From contig NZ_OZ024668.1 of NCBI RefSeq assembly GCF_902497775.2, positions 3,704,326-3,768,325 on the forward strand: a DNA stretch of 64,000 nt. The letters run 5' to 3'. Origin of the DNA: Pseudomonas fluorescens. GTDB lineage: Bacteria; Pseudomonadota; Gammaproteobacteria; Pseudomonadales; Pseudomonadaceae. The notes beneath the pieces are model-generated. The model was given only the letters and a program-made list of their open reading frames with translations. It did no database searches and was not told the origin of the DNA. Position 1 is the stretch's first letter; every line of letters starts with the position of its first letter. Position numbers and translations under genes: made by a program. Below are positions 57,370 to 64,000 of this stretch, piece by piece.

Positions 57370-57397
57370 AAAAGAAGCGCCGTCGAAAATACGGCGC
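57370..57397 (-). terminator. Rho-independent terminator upstream of flgF
   Basis: Minus strand GCGCCGT and ACGGCGC form the stem around ATTTTCG, followed by TTCTTTT. Just before it is a perfect 18-base palindrome CTTGCCGCTAGCGGCAAG (57401-57418), three bases after the small-gene stop. Together they end the flgBCDE transcript. Confidence 0.8.
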
Positions 57398-57420
57398 CGG
57401 CTTGCCGCTAGCGGCAAGTT

Positions 57421-57612
57421 TCAGTTATCACGGCAACCGGCATTGTTGAACGGCCCGGCAAACTGTTTCCAGCCCGGGCCCGGAGAAAACTGCGAGCACA
57501 CCAGGCGCCCATCGGCCTGGCTTTCCCAGCGATACCAGGGCGCCATATCGGCCCGAGCCGGGGCAATCAGCAGCCCTGCCAACAGCAAGACAACACCCAA
57601 ACGCTGCAACAT
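57421..57612 (-). CDS. Small secreted protein of unknown function between flgE and flgF
   Basis: 63 residues from the ATG giving MLQRLGVVLLLAGLLIAPARA, a clear Sec signal peptide cut near ARA/D. The mature part of about 42 residues has two Trp-rich stretches (APWYRWESQ, GPGWKQF) and two cysteines (LVCSQ, AGCRDN) that could form a disulfide. GGAG and AAGGATA precede the start. It lies at the end of flgBCDE, before a terminator. I do not recognise the family; a periplasmic role tied to the basal body is only a guess. Confidence 0.65.
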   Translation of the reverse strand: MLQRLGVVLLLAGLLIAPARADMAPWYRWESQADGRLVCSQFSPGPGWKQFAGPFNNAGCRDN

Positions 57613-57636
57613 TATCCTTACTCCTGAAACAACAGA

Positions 57637-57654
57637 CCCCTTCCGAGAAAGGGG
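57637..57654 (-). terminator. Stem-loop between flgE and the small secreted gene
   Basis: CCCCTT and AAGGGG pair around six bases; on the minus strand TCTGTTGTTTC follows. The T-tract is broken, so it may be a partial terminator lowering expression of the small gene. Confidence 0.5.
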
Positions 57655-57685
57655 CCTGTCCACAACTCAACTCATCGCACCGTCA

Positions 57686-59059
57686 TCAGGTCATCTGAAT
57701 GATGGTCTGCATGATAGTGCTCTGGGTGGAGATAGTCTTGGCGTTGGCCTGGTAGTTGCTCTGCGCCTTGATCAGCTCGACCAGTTCGTTGGTCAGGTTG
57801 ACGTTCGAGGCCTCCAGGGAATTGGACTTGATCGCACCCAGGGTGCCAGTGGTGGGCGTATCGATACCGGGAATACCCGAGGCGAAGGTTTCTTTCCAGC
57901 GCGTACCGCCCATCTGCTCCAACCCTTGCTCGTTGGCGAAGCTGGCGATGGCCACTTGGCCAATGGCGCGAGATTGCTGGTTGCTGAAGCTTGCGAACAT
58001 CACGCCGGTGGAGTCGATACTCAGGCTGGAGAGGATGCCGGTGGCATAACCATCCTGGGACTGAGACATCCGCGCGGTTTCAGTGTTGTAGGAGGTGGTG
58101 CTGTTCATCGACAGACGCATACCATCCGGGTTGCCGCTCGAACCGTTGGGACCCCAAGTATTGGTGGTCTTGTTGTACACCGCCGGAATCCAACCCTTCA
58201 TGGTGAAGGTGTTGTTGGCAACGCTGAACTCGTACTGACCTGGCGGCGTGGTAGGCACACCGGTATTGCTCGCGGTCATGGCCTTGATGCTGCCATCGGA
58301 GTTGAAACTCATGGTGCCGGTCAGCGGCGTGGCGCTGGTCGGATCGTACGGGTTGCGACCGTCGACCAGGGTGTACATGGTCCACTCGTTGGTACCGGTC
58401 TTGCGGTAGTACTGCTCCATGACGTGCTCGTTACCCTGACTGTCGTAGACCTTGGTCGGGAACGACTTGGTGTACGTGCTCTCGTCAGTCGGATTGAACG
58501 GCGCATTGGCGATCGGCGTACCCGGATTGGCCGGATCATCCTTTGTCAATGGAATCGGCGACGCCGAGGAGTTCAGGTTGATACCCTGGTCGATCAGCGT
58601 GGTCGACTTCGGCGCCAGTGCCGAGGTATCGATCTTCAGGTCGGTCAGCACGCCTTTGGCGATCTTGCCGGTGGAGTCGGCGGCATAGCCCTGCAGGCGG
58701 ATACCGTCCGCAGTGACAACGTAGTTGTCCTTGTTGGTCTGGAAGGCGCCGGCACGGGTGTAGCTCAGCGAACCGTTGTCGCTGAGGACGAAGAAGCCCT
58801 GCCCCTGAATACCCATGTCCAGCACGTTGCCGGTGTTGTTGACATCGCCCTGACCAAACTGCTGCGAAACCGCTGCCAGGGTCACACCGTTACCGACAGT
58901 CTTGCTGCCCACGCCCAGCTTGCTCGCCGAGTAGGCGTCGGCGAATTCGGCGCGGGACGATTTGAAACCGGTGGTCGCGACGTTGGCGATGTTGTTGCCG
59001 GTCACGTCCAGTTGCTTGTTGGCTGCATAGAGACCGCTAAGGCCGATATTGAAAGACAT
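57686..59059 (-). CDS. flgE: FlgE, hook protein
   Basis: 457 residues with axial ends (MSFNIGLSGLYAANKQLDVT, GNNIANVATTGFKSSRAEFA; C-terminal LVELIKAQSNYQANAKTIST) and a beta-rich middle. It polymerises into the universal joint between rod and filament on the FlgD scaffold. 31 bases after flgD. Confidence 0.97.
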   Translation of the reverse strand: MSFNIGLSGLYAANKQLDVTGNNIANVATTGFKSSRAEFADAYSASKLGVGSKTVGNGVTLAAVSQQFGQGDVNNTGNVLDMGIQGQGFFVLSDNGSLSYTRAGAFQTNKDNYVVTADGIRLQGYAADSTGKIAKGVLTDLKIDTSALAPKSTTLIDQGINLNSSASPIPLTKDDPANPGTPIANAPFNPTDESTYTKSFPTKVYDSQGNEHVMEQYYRKTGTNEWTMYTLVDGRNPYDPTSATPLTGTMSFNSDGSIKAMTASNTGVPTTPPGQYEFSVANNTFTMKGWIPAVYNKTTNTWGPNGSSGNPDGMRLSMNSTTSYNTETARMSQSQDGYATGILSSLSIDSTGVMFASFSNQQSRAIGQVAIASFANEQGLEQMGGTRWKETFASGIPGIDTPTTGTLGAIKSNSLEASNVNLTNELVELIKAQSNYQANAKTISTQSTIMQTIIQMT

Positions 59060-59090
59060 CTTTCCACTCCTTGTGCCGCGTTAGCCGGCT

Positions 59091-59813
59091 CTATATACCG
59101 ATGGTTTGGACTTTGGACAGGGCAACGCTGCCCAGGCCGGCGAGGTTGAGCATCAGCTCGCCACCCGTCTGACTGATAGTGACGCTGCTGACCGTGGCCG
59201 GCAGCAAGGTGTACATCTCCACCTCTTTGCCCTCGACCTTGGTCTTGGCGGTAAAGCTGTAGGTACCCGGGTCGACTTTCTCGCCCGCATCGTTGGTACC
59301 GTCCCAGATGAACTCGGCATTGCCGGCCTTGGTCTCGCCCATTTGCACGGTCTTGACCACCTTGCCATCCTTGTCGGTGATGGTGACGGTGGCGGCACTG
59401 ATGCTCTGCGGCACCACCACGGAGCCGGTGAAACTCTTGGTCGTGTCGACCACGGCCTTGTCGCTCTGGGTAATCACCGAGCGACCGACCAGCGACGAGG
59501 CCTGCAGGGCTTGCGATGACTTGTAGTTGCCGGTGATGGCATTGACCGACTCGTTCAGGCTGGTGATGCCTTCCAGGCTGCTGAACTGCGCCAACTGGGC
59601 GACGAATTCACTGTTGTCCTGCGGATCGAGCGGGTTCTGGTGCTGCATCTGGGTAACCAGCAGCTGCAGGAACGCGTCCTTGCCCAAGGTTTGCTTGTTG
59701 CCGGCCTTGGCGGCGACGGTATTGCCCAGAGTACTGGTCTCGGCAGTCTTCTTGCCGGAAGACTTGATGACATCGTTCAGGCTGAGCGTGCTGTCATTGA
59801 CGGTGGTAGCCAT
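59091..59813 (-). CDS. flgD: FlgD, hook-capping scaffold
   Basis: 240 residues: N-terminal FlgD_N (LGKDAFLQLLVTQMQHQNPL, DPQDNSEFVAQLAQFSSLEG) and C-terminal Tudor/Ig-like domain (EFIWDGTNDAGEKVDPGTYS). It caps the growing hook and is discarded later. 15 bases after flgC. Confidence 0.97.
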   Translation of the reverse strand: MATTVNDSTLSLNDVIKSSGKKTAETSTLGNTVAAKAGNKQTLGKDAFLQLLVTQMQHQNPLDPQDNSEFVAQLAQFSSLEGITSLNESVNAITGNYKSSQALQASSLVGRSVITQSDKAVVDTTKSFTGSVVVPQSISAATVTITDKDGKVVKTVQMGETKAGNAEFIWDGTNDAGEKVDPGTYSFTAKTKVEGKEVEMYTLLPATVSSVTISQTGGELMLNLAGLGSVALSKVQTIGI

Positions 59814-59828
59814 TGGCTTAGTCCTTTA

Positions 59829-60272
59829 TCACTGACCCAGGGTCAGGACCTTCTGCATCATGGTTTTAGCCGTGTTCATCAGCTCGGCGTTGGTCTGGAA
59901 CGAACGGCTGGCAGAGATCATGTCGGCCATCTCTTCCACCACGTTGACGTTCGGGTAGTAGACGTAGCCGTCCTTGTTCGCAGCCGGATGATTCGGCTCG
60001 TAGCGCGCCTCAAGGTTGCTCTGGTCTTCGACCACGCCAAGCACCTGCACGCCTTGGCCTGCGGCATCCTGATCCTGGAACAGCGACTGGCTGACACCGG
60101 CCTGAGCCTGCTGGAAAGTGGTGGCGAACACCGGGTGGCGAGCACGGTAGGTCTGGTCGATGCTCGAGGAGACGGTCTCGGCGTTGGCGATGTTCGAAGC
60201 GACGGTATTCAGACGCGTGGTCTGGGCGCTCATGCCGCTACCGGCAATGTTGAAGACACTGGCGAGGGACAT
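59829..60272 (-). CDS. flgC: FlgC, proximal rod protein
   Basis: 147 residues with the axial N-terminus (MSLASVFNIAGSGMSAQTTR, SNIANAETVSSSIDQTYRAR) and C-terminal EEMADMISASRSFQTNAELM. Three bases after flgB. Confidence 0.97.
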   Translation of the reverse strand: MSLASVFNIAGSGMSAQTTRLNTVASNIANAETVSSSIDQTYRARHPVFATTFQQAQAGVSQSLFQDQDAAGQGVQVLGVVEDQSNLEARYEPNHPAANKDGYVYYPNVNVVEEMADMISASRSFQTNAELMNTAKTMMQKVLTLGQ

Positions 60273-60275
60273 GAC

Positions 60276-60683
60276 TTACTCTCCGCGCAGGGCCGATACC
60301 AGCCCTTTGAATTTACTGTTGAGCAGCGTGAAGCTGGCCTGGAAACCCACGGCGTTTTCCGCGTAGCTCGATTGCTCGAGCTGGGCATCGACGGTGTTCT
60401 GGTCGATCGACGGCTGCATCGGCGTGCGGTACTGCAAGGTCTCGTCGCCCATGCTCAGGCCTTCGGCCTCGATGTGCCGGGCGTTGGTCCGATCCAGTGC
60501 GAAATGCCCCTTGCTGGTCTGCTCGGCCTGCGCCGCCAGGACCGACGCGAAGTCCATGTCGCGCGCCTTGTAGTTCGGCGTGTCGGCGTTGGCGATGTTG
60601 TTGGCCAGCACCTCGGCACGCTGGGCGCGAAAGCCCAATGCCTTTTCGTGGATGCCGAGCGCTTTGTCGAAGCTGATGCTCAT
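60276..60683 (-). CDS. flgB: FlgB, proximal rod protein
   Basis: 135 residues beginning MSISFDKALGIHEKALGFRA with the axial pattern ANNIANADTPNYKARDMDF. First gene of flgBCDE. The AAGG ribosome site ten bases before the ATG is buried in a perfect palindrome (60691-60706). Confidence 0.97.
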   Translation of the reverse strand: MSISFDKALGIHEKALGFRAQRAEVLANNIANADTPNYKARDMDFASVLAAQAEQTSKGHFALDRTNARHIEAEGLSMGDETLQYRTPMQPSIDQNTVDAQLEQSSYAENAVGFQASFTLLNSKFKGLVSALRGE

Positions 60684-60690
60684 GTCGTGG

Positions 60691-60706
60691 AAACCTTCGA
60701 AGGTTT
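60691..60706 (-). promoter_or_regulatory. 16-bp palindrome covering the flgB ribosome-binding site
   Basis: AAACCTTCGAAGGTTT is a perfect palindrome within the 30-base flgB leader; its right half holds AAGG, the only Shine-Dalgarno-like sequence. In mRNA it could fold on itself and hide the site; as DNA it could bind a dimeric regulator just downstream of the start point. Confidence 0.55.
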
Positions 60707-60723
60707 TTCGTTGACTGAGTCAG

Positions 60724-60739
60724 AGCAAGAGCCATGCCA
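60724..60739 (-). promoter_or_regulatory. Sigma-54 promoter of flgBCDE
   Basis: Minus strand TGGCATGGCTCTTGCT matches TGGCACR-N4-TTGCW with one mismatch. Predicted start near 60713. The -24 block directly follows the T-run of the terminator upstream. Confidence 0.85.
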
Positions 60740-60765
60740 AAAAACAAAACCCCGTAAATACGGGG
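60740..60765 (-). terminator. Rho-independent terminator between cheR and flgB
   Basis: Minus strand CCCCGTA-TT-TACGGGG followed by TTTTGTTTTTT. It ends cheVR transcription exactly where the flgB promoter begins. Confidence 0.88.
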
Positions 60766-60811
60766 CTTTGAGGGGGTTACCGGTAGCGGCAATGCCAGAA
60801 AAGTGGCAAAG

Positions 60812-60902
60812 AGCGGCAAGCGGCAAGCTTCAAGCGGCAAGAAAAAGCCAGGCGGTGCACGATCTGCTCTTTCTTGCCGCTTGAAGCTTGAAGCTTGCCG
60901 CT
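60812..60902. repeat. 33-bp inverted repeat downstream of cheR
   Basis: Arms 60812-60844 and 60870-60902 are complementary at 31 of 33 positions, with a 25-base spacer. Each arm is itself made of GCGGCAAG / AAGCTTCAAG units, a type of short repeat common between Pseudomonas genes. It starts six bases after the cheR stop and precedes the terminator. Confidence 0.85.
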
Positions 60903-60907
60903 AAGGC

Positions 60908-61735
60908 CTATTTGGCCTGGTAAATGATCCCCGGGCTGCACTGGACCATCTGGTAGTGATCCGGCAAACCGTTGAGCGCTTCGGAGGCACCCAGGAACAG
61001 GTAACCGCCCGGCTTGAGCGTGCCGTGAATACGCAGGAGGATGTCCTTCTTGACCTGGGCCGAGAAGTAGATCAGCACGTTGCGGCAGAACACGATGTCG
61101 AACTTGCCCAGGCTCGCGTAGCTGTCGAGCAGGTTGAACGAACGAAACTCGACACGGCTGCGGATCGGTGCCTTGACCGCCCAGCGCCCCGGACCCTTGA
61201 CGTCGAAGTAGCGCTGCAGGCGCTCCTGGGACAAGCCGCGGGCAATGGCCAGGCTGTCGTACTCGCCGGTCTTGCAGTTGGTCAGCATCGAGCCGGACAG
61301 GTCGGTGGCAACGATCTGCGCGCCCATCTTCAACTGGCCGATGTTGCTGCGCTCGAACTCGTCGATGGCCATGGAGATCGAGTACGGCTCCTGCCCCGAC
61401 GAACAGGCGGCCGACCAGATGCGCAGACGCTGGCCAGGGTTGGCCTTGATCTGCTCGGGCAGAACCTTGTTCTTGAGCACTTCGAACGGATAGGTATCGC
61501 GAAACCAGAGGGTTTCGTTGGTGGTCATGGCATCGACCACCTGCTCGCGCAAGCCGCTGCGCGGTTGGCTCTGGATACGCTGCACCAGTTCGCCCAGGGA
61601 CTTGATGCCCTGCTGTTCCATCAGCTTGTTGAGACGGCTGGAGACCAGGTATTGCTTATTTTCGCCCAGCAGGATGCCACAGGCTTTTTCCAGGAATACC
61701 CGGAACTGTTCGAAATCCAAATTACCCGTAGACAA
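60908..61735 (-). CDS. cheR: CheR, chemoreceptor methyltransferase
   Basis: 275 residues: N-terminal helical domain (LDFEQFRVFLEKACGILLGE) and SAM-binding C-terminal domain (RIWSAACSSGQEPYSISMAI, FDIVFCRNVLIYFS). It methylates receptor glutamates in adaptation. The start is TTG with GAGG eight bases upstream; no ATG gives a full N-terminus. Confidence 0.96.
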   Translation of the reverse strand: MSTGNLDFEQFRVFLEKACGILLGENKQYLVSSRLNKLMEQQGIKSLGELVQRIQSQPRSGLREQVVDAMTTNETLWFRDTYPFEVLKNKVLPEQIKANPGQRLRIWSAACSSGQEPYSISMAIDEFERSNIGQLKMGAQIVATDLSGSMLTNCKTGEYDSLAIARGLSQERLQRYFDVKGPGRWAVKAPIRSRVEFRSFNLLDSYASLGKFDIVFCRNVLIYFSAQVKKDILLRIHGTLKPGGYLFLGASEALNGLPDHYQMVQCSPGIIYQAK

Positions 61736-61787
61736 TGATGCCGCCTCTTAAATCGTATGTACCGCCAGGGGCGAACGCCCCCGGCCG

Positions 61788-62717
61788 TTAGTGCGTGGCC
61801 TTGATCCGATCAACAACGCGCTGGGCGAGGTCGTCCGGGCGGAATTTGGCCAGAAAGTCATCAGCACCGACCTTCTTGACCATCGCCTGGTTGAACACCC
61901 CGGAAAGCGAAGTATGCAGGATGATGTGCAACTTTTGCATGCGCGGGTCGCTGCGAATCTCGGCGGTCAGGGTGTAGCCGTCCATCTCCGGCATCTCGAT
62001 GTCGGAGATCATCATCAGGAATTCTTCCTCCGGACGCTTGCCCTCGTCGACCAGCTTGCGCAGGTAGTCGAGCGCCTGGCGGCCGTCGTTGAGCGCCACC
62101 ACTTCGACGCCAACGGTCTGCAGGCAACGGCTGACCTGCTTGCGCGCCACCGACGAGTCATCGACCGTCAGCACCCGCAGCATTACCGCCTTGTCCTGCA
62201 CCTCGGCATCGACCACGCCGGCGGAAATCGCCTCGGAGGTCGGCGCCACTTCGGCGAGGATTTTCTCCACGTCGATGATTTCGACCATCTTGTTGTCGAC
62301 CCGGGTCACTGCCGTCAGGTAGTGATCGCGCCCGGTGCCCTTGGGTGGCGGATGGATCTCCTCCCAGTTCATGTTGACGATGCGCTCCACCGAGTGCACC
62401 AGAAACCCCTGGGTCTTGGTGTTGTACTCGGTGATGATGACGAAACTCTTGCTGGTTTCTTCACTCAGACCGGGCATCCCGGTCGCCATCGCCAGATCGA
62501 GGATCGGGATGGTTGCCCCACGAATATTCGCGACACCGCGCACGACGGGGCTGGATTTGGGCATTACGGTCAGGTTCGGGCACTGCAGCACCTCCCTCAC
62601 CTTGAACACGTTGATGCCGTAGAGCTGTTCGCCATTGAGACGGAACAACAGCAGCTCCAGGCGGTTCTGCCCTACCAGTTGCGTGCGCTGGTTCACCGAA
62701 TCCATTACACCAGCCAT
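61788..62717 (-). CDS. cheV: CheV, CheW-response regulator hybrid
   Basis: 309 residues from the ATG giving MAGVMDSVNQ. CheW domain (LELLLFRLNGEQLYGINVFK; VRGVANIRGATIPILDL) and receiver domain with the aspartate in MMISDIEMPEMDG. It couples selected receptors to CheA and may act in adaptation as a phosphate sink. Open frame extends far upstream but through the promoter. Divergent from flgA; FliA-type promoter before it. Confidence 0.96.
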   Translation of the reverse strand: MAGVMDSVNQRTQLVGQNRLELLLFRLNGEQLYGINVFKVREVLQCPNLTVMPKSSPVVRGVANIRGATIPILDLAMATGMPGLSEETSKSFVIITEYNTKTQGFLVHSVERIVNMNWEEIHPPPKGTGRDHYLTAVTRVDNKMVEIIDVEKILAEVAPTSEAISAGVVDAEVQDKAVMLRVLTVDDSSVARKQVSRCLQTVGVEVVALNDGRQALDYLRKLVDEGKRPEEEFLMMISDIEMPEMDGYTLTAEIRSDPRMQKLHIILHTSLSGVFNQAMVKKVGADDFLAKFRPDDLAQRVVDRIKATH

Positions 62718-62754
62718 GCCAGACTCCTTCACCAAACGCTTCGAGCTTCGTACC

Positions 62755-62781
62755 CAGTCGGCACGCGCTTTGCTTTTTTTA
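62755..62781 (-). promoter_or_regulatory. Sigma-28 promoter of cheV-cheR
   Basis: Minus strand TAAA-N15-GCCGACTG: -35 and spacing exact, GCCGA of the -10 block intact. Predicted start near 62747, 30 bases before cheV. cheVR is a FliA-dependent unit in P. aeruginosa. Its -10 block overlaps the -24 block of the flgA promoter on the other strand. Confidence 0.65.
62759..62774 (+). promoter_or_regulatory. Sigma-54 promoter of flgA
   Basis: CGGCACGCGCTTTGCT fits TGGCACR-N4-TTGCW with only the first base changed. The predicted start (12 bases after the conserved C of GC) is 62785, two bases before the flgA ATG, so the message would be almost leaderless. Confidence 0.7.
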
Positions 62782-62786
62782 ATCGT

Positions 62787-63539
62787 ATGAACATGAAAAC
62801 GACATTTTTCCGACGCCTGACCCGCCACCTGCCCGGCTTCCTTGCTGCGCTGTGCCTGATGGCCCCTGGCGTTCGAACTCTGGCTGACGCTTTCACCTTG
62901 CCTGAACAGCTTATCGGTGTCACCCAGGGGTTTCTTGAATTCACCGTAGAAGACTACCTGGCCACCAGCCAGACCGAAGGCCGCTACGAGATCCAGGTCA
63001 ACAACCTCGACCCGCGCCTGCGCATGCCGCTGTGCGACCAGCAACTGGGCGCCTCACTGGAGAGCCCGGCGCAGCCGCTGGGCCGTGTCACCGTGCGGGT
63101 TCGCTGCGATGGCAGCTCACCGTGGACGGTATTCGTGCCCGCCCAGGTACGTCTGTTTCGCAACGTGGTGACCGTGGTCCGCCCGCTCAAGCGCGACAGT
63201 ATTGTCGGCGAACAGGACGTGGCCCTGCGCGAACGCGACGTGGGCATGCTCAGCCAGGGTTTTCTCGGCAGCCTCGACCAGGCGGTAGGCCTCAAACTTA
63301 TCCGACCAACGGTCATGGATCAGGTCCTCACTCCCCAGCATCTGGAGCAGGCCGAGGTGGTGCGCAAGGGTGACCAGGTGGTGATCACCGCACGCAGCGG
63401 CAGCCTGGCGGTGCGCATGCCGGGCGAGGCGTTGAGCAAAGGCGGCCTGAGCGAACAGATCCGGGTGCGCAACCTCAACTCCAAGCGGGTGGTCAAGGCC
63501 AGGGTCACCGGGCCCGGACAGGTAGAAGTGGCCATGTAG
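62787..63539 (+). CDS. flgA: FlgA, P-ring assembly chaperone
   Basis: 250 residues: Sec signal peptide (MKTTFFRRL, then PGFLAALCLMAPGVRTLADA), then an N-terminal domain and the C-terminal SAF/ChapFlgA domain (VVTVVRPLKRDSIVGEQDV, VVRKGDQVVITARSGSLAVR, VKARVTGPGQVEVAM). It escorts FlgI in the periplasm. Two ATGs (62787, 62793) begin it; neither has a Shine-Dalgarno sequence, only a T-run and AATCGT. Confidence 0.95.
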   Translation: MNMKTTFFRRLTRHLPGFLAALCLMAPGVRTLADAFTLPEQLIGVTQGFLEFTVEDYLATSQTEGRYEIQVNNLDPRLRMPLCDQQLGASLESPAQPLGRVTVRVRCDGSSPWTVFVPAQVRLFRNVVTVVRPLKRDSIVGEQDVALRERDVGMLSQGFLGSLDQAVGLKLIRPTVMDQVLTPQHLEQAEVVRKGDQVVITARSGSLAVRMPGEALSKGGLSEQIRVRNLNSKRVVKARVTGPGQVEVAM

Positions 63540-63643
63540 GTACTTGAATCAACAACAATGCTGGCGATCAGGAACTGCTTTTCCTAAACTGTGTCCCATT
63601 GGATGCCCCGAACCGGCCGCGCACGCCATTGAGCATTTGCGCC
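63540..63643 (+). other. flgA-flgM spacer
   Basis: A 104-base stretch without gene, terminator or sigma-54 site. It contains GGAA-CTGC-TTTTCC-type imperfect symmetry only. The FliA promoter of flgM begins directly after it. Confidence 0.4.
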
Positions 63644-63670
63644 TAAAGTTTCTTTCGGGTTGGCCGAAAA
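63644..63670 (+). promoter_or_regulatory. Sigma-28 promoter of flgM
   Basis: TAAAGTTT-N11-GCCGAAAA: the extended -35 TAAAGTTT is an exact match, spacing is exact, and one base differs in the -10. Start predicted near 63677, about 30 bases before flgM. FliA control of its own antagonist closes a feedback loop. Confidence 0.85.
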
Positions 63671-63707
63671 CAAGGCAAGCGTCCAAATACCCAGAGGTTT
63701 TCTGATC

Positions 63708-64000
63708 ATGGTCATCGACTTCAGTCGTTTGAATAACTCCCCGTCGGTTGCCGGCGGCGTGCGCACTGGCAACAGCCAGGAAAGCACCGCCAGCACGGCT
63801 TCGGCCAAGGCCGGCAGCGTCGCTGAGAACAGCGCCAGCGGGGAAACCGTACACCTCAGTCACGAGGCCCAGCAGTTGCAAAAGGTCAGCGACCAACTGC
63901 GCGATCAGCCGATTGTCAACAGCGCCCGAGTGGCCGAGTTGAAACAGGCTATCGCCGACGGCAGCTACCAGGTCGACAGCAACCGCGTCGCCAGCAAACT
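63708..64000 (+). CDS. flgM: FlgM, anti-sigma-28 factor (partial, cut by window edge)
   Basis: 97 residues are visible from the ATG giving [14 protein letters not shown]; the last few residues lie beyond the window. Ser/Ala/Gly-rich disordered N-terminal half and the FliA-binding half ([37 protein letters not shown]). FlgM holds FliA inactive until it is exported through the finished hook; HsbA can also sequester it. AGAGG lies about 11 bases before the ATG. Confidence 0.96.
   Translation, partial: MVIDFSRLNNSPSVAGGVRTGNSQESTASTASAKAGSVAENSASGETVHLSHEAQQLQKVSDQLRDQPIVNSARVAELKQAIADGSYQVDSNRVASK

Noticed and set aside
61791..62786. A longer 582-codon frame that includes flgA and extends upstream across cheV.
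   Set aside because: The first 332 codons are antisense to cheV and the real FlgA signal peptide begins at 62787.

Overview
The window is a GC-rich stretch of a Pseudomonas chromosome. It carries nearly the whole polar-flagellum and chemotaxis locus, almost all on the minus strand. Gene order (cheW-parP-parC-motDC-cheBAZY-fliA-fleN-flhFAB-fliRQPONMLK, hptB-hsbRA, fliJIHGFE-fleRSQ, fliT-fliS-fliD-flaG-fliC, a glycosylation block, flgLKJIHGFEDCB, cheRV, then flgA-flgM on plus), the FleQ/FleSR/FleN/FlhF regulators and several REP hairpins point to the P. putida / P. fluorescens part of the genus. The species cannot be fixed from the sequence alone.

Layout. 1-1168: start of the ccm cytochrome c maturation operon (ccmA, partial ccmB). 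1332-3229: a plus-strand pair encoding a second FliK-type protein and a free-standing FlhB C-terminal domain. 3305-12179: chemosensory and stator genes, including the polar-array proteins ParC and ParP. 12271-24421: fliA, fleN, flhF, flhA and the type III export, switch and hook-length genes. 24501-26891: the HptB-HsbR-HsbA phosphorelay / partner-switching module. 26984-32775: basal body, switch and export ATPase. 32896-37163: master regulators. 37335-40930: filament, cap and chaperones. 41187-48881: a KAS III-like enzyme and two very large glycosyltransferases, probably for flagellin glycosylation. 48953-60683: rod, hook, rings and junction proteins. 60908-64000: cheR, cheV, flgA and the start of flgM.

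Regulation read from the DNA. Sigma-54 type -24/-12 elements lie before fliK, fliL, flhA, fliE, fleS, flgF, flgB and flgA. Sigma-28 (FliA) type elements (TAAA-N15-GCCGATAA) lie before fliC, fliS, cheV and flgM. Two more lie inside coding sequence: one in cheZ facing cheA, one with an exact consensus in flgJ facing flgK. This fits the known Pseudomonas cascade (FleQ + sigma-54, then FleR + sigma-54, then FliA, held back by FlgM until hook completion).

There is no sign of a mobile element, CRISPR array, rRNA or tRNA. The most interesting points are the intragenic FliA promoters, a possibly leaderless flgA mRNA whose promoter overlaps that of divergent cheV, the fourfold repeat in the CheA linker next to parC/parP, the FliK/FlhB-like orphan pair, and the lipid-enzyme-like gene with the giant glycosyltransferases between fliC and flgL.
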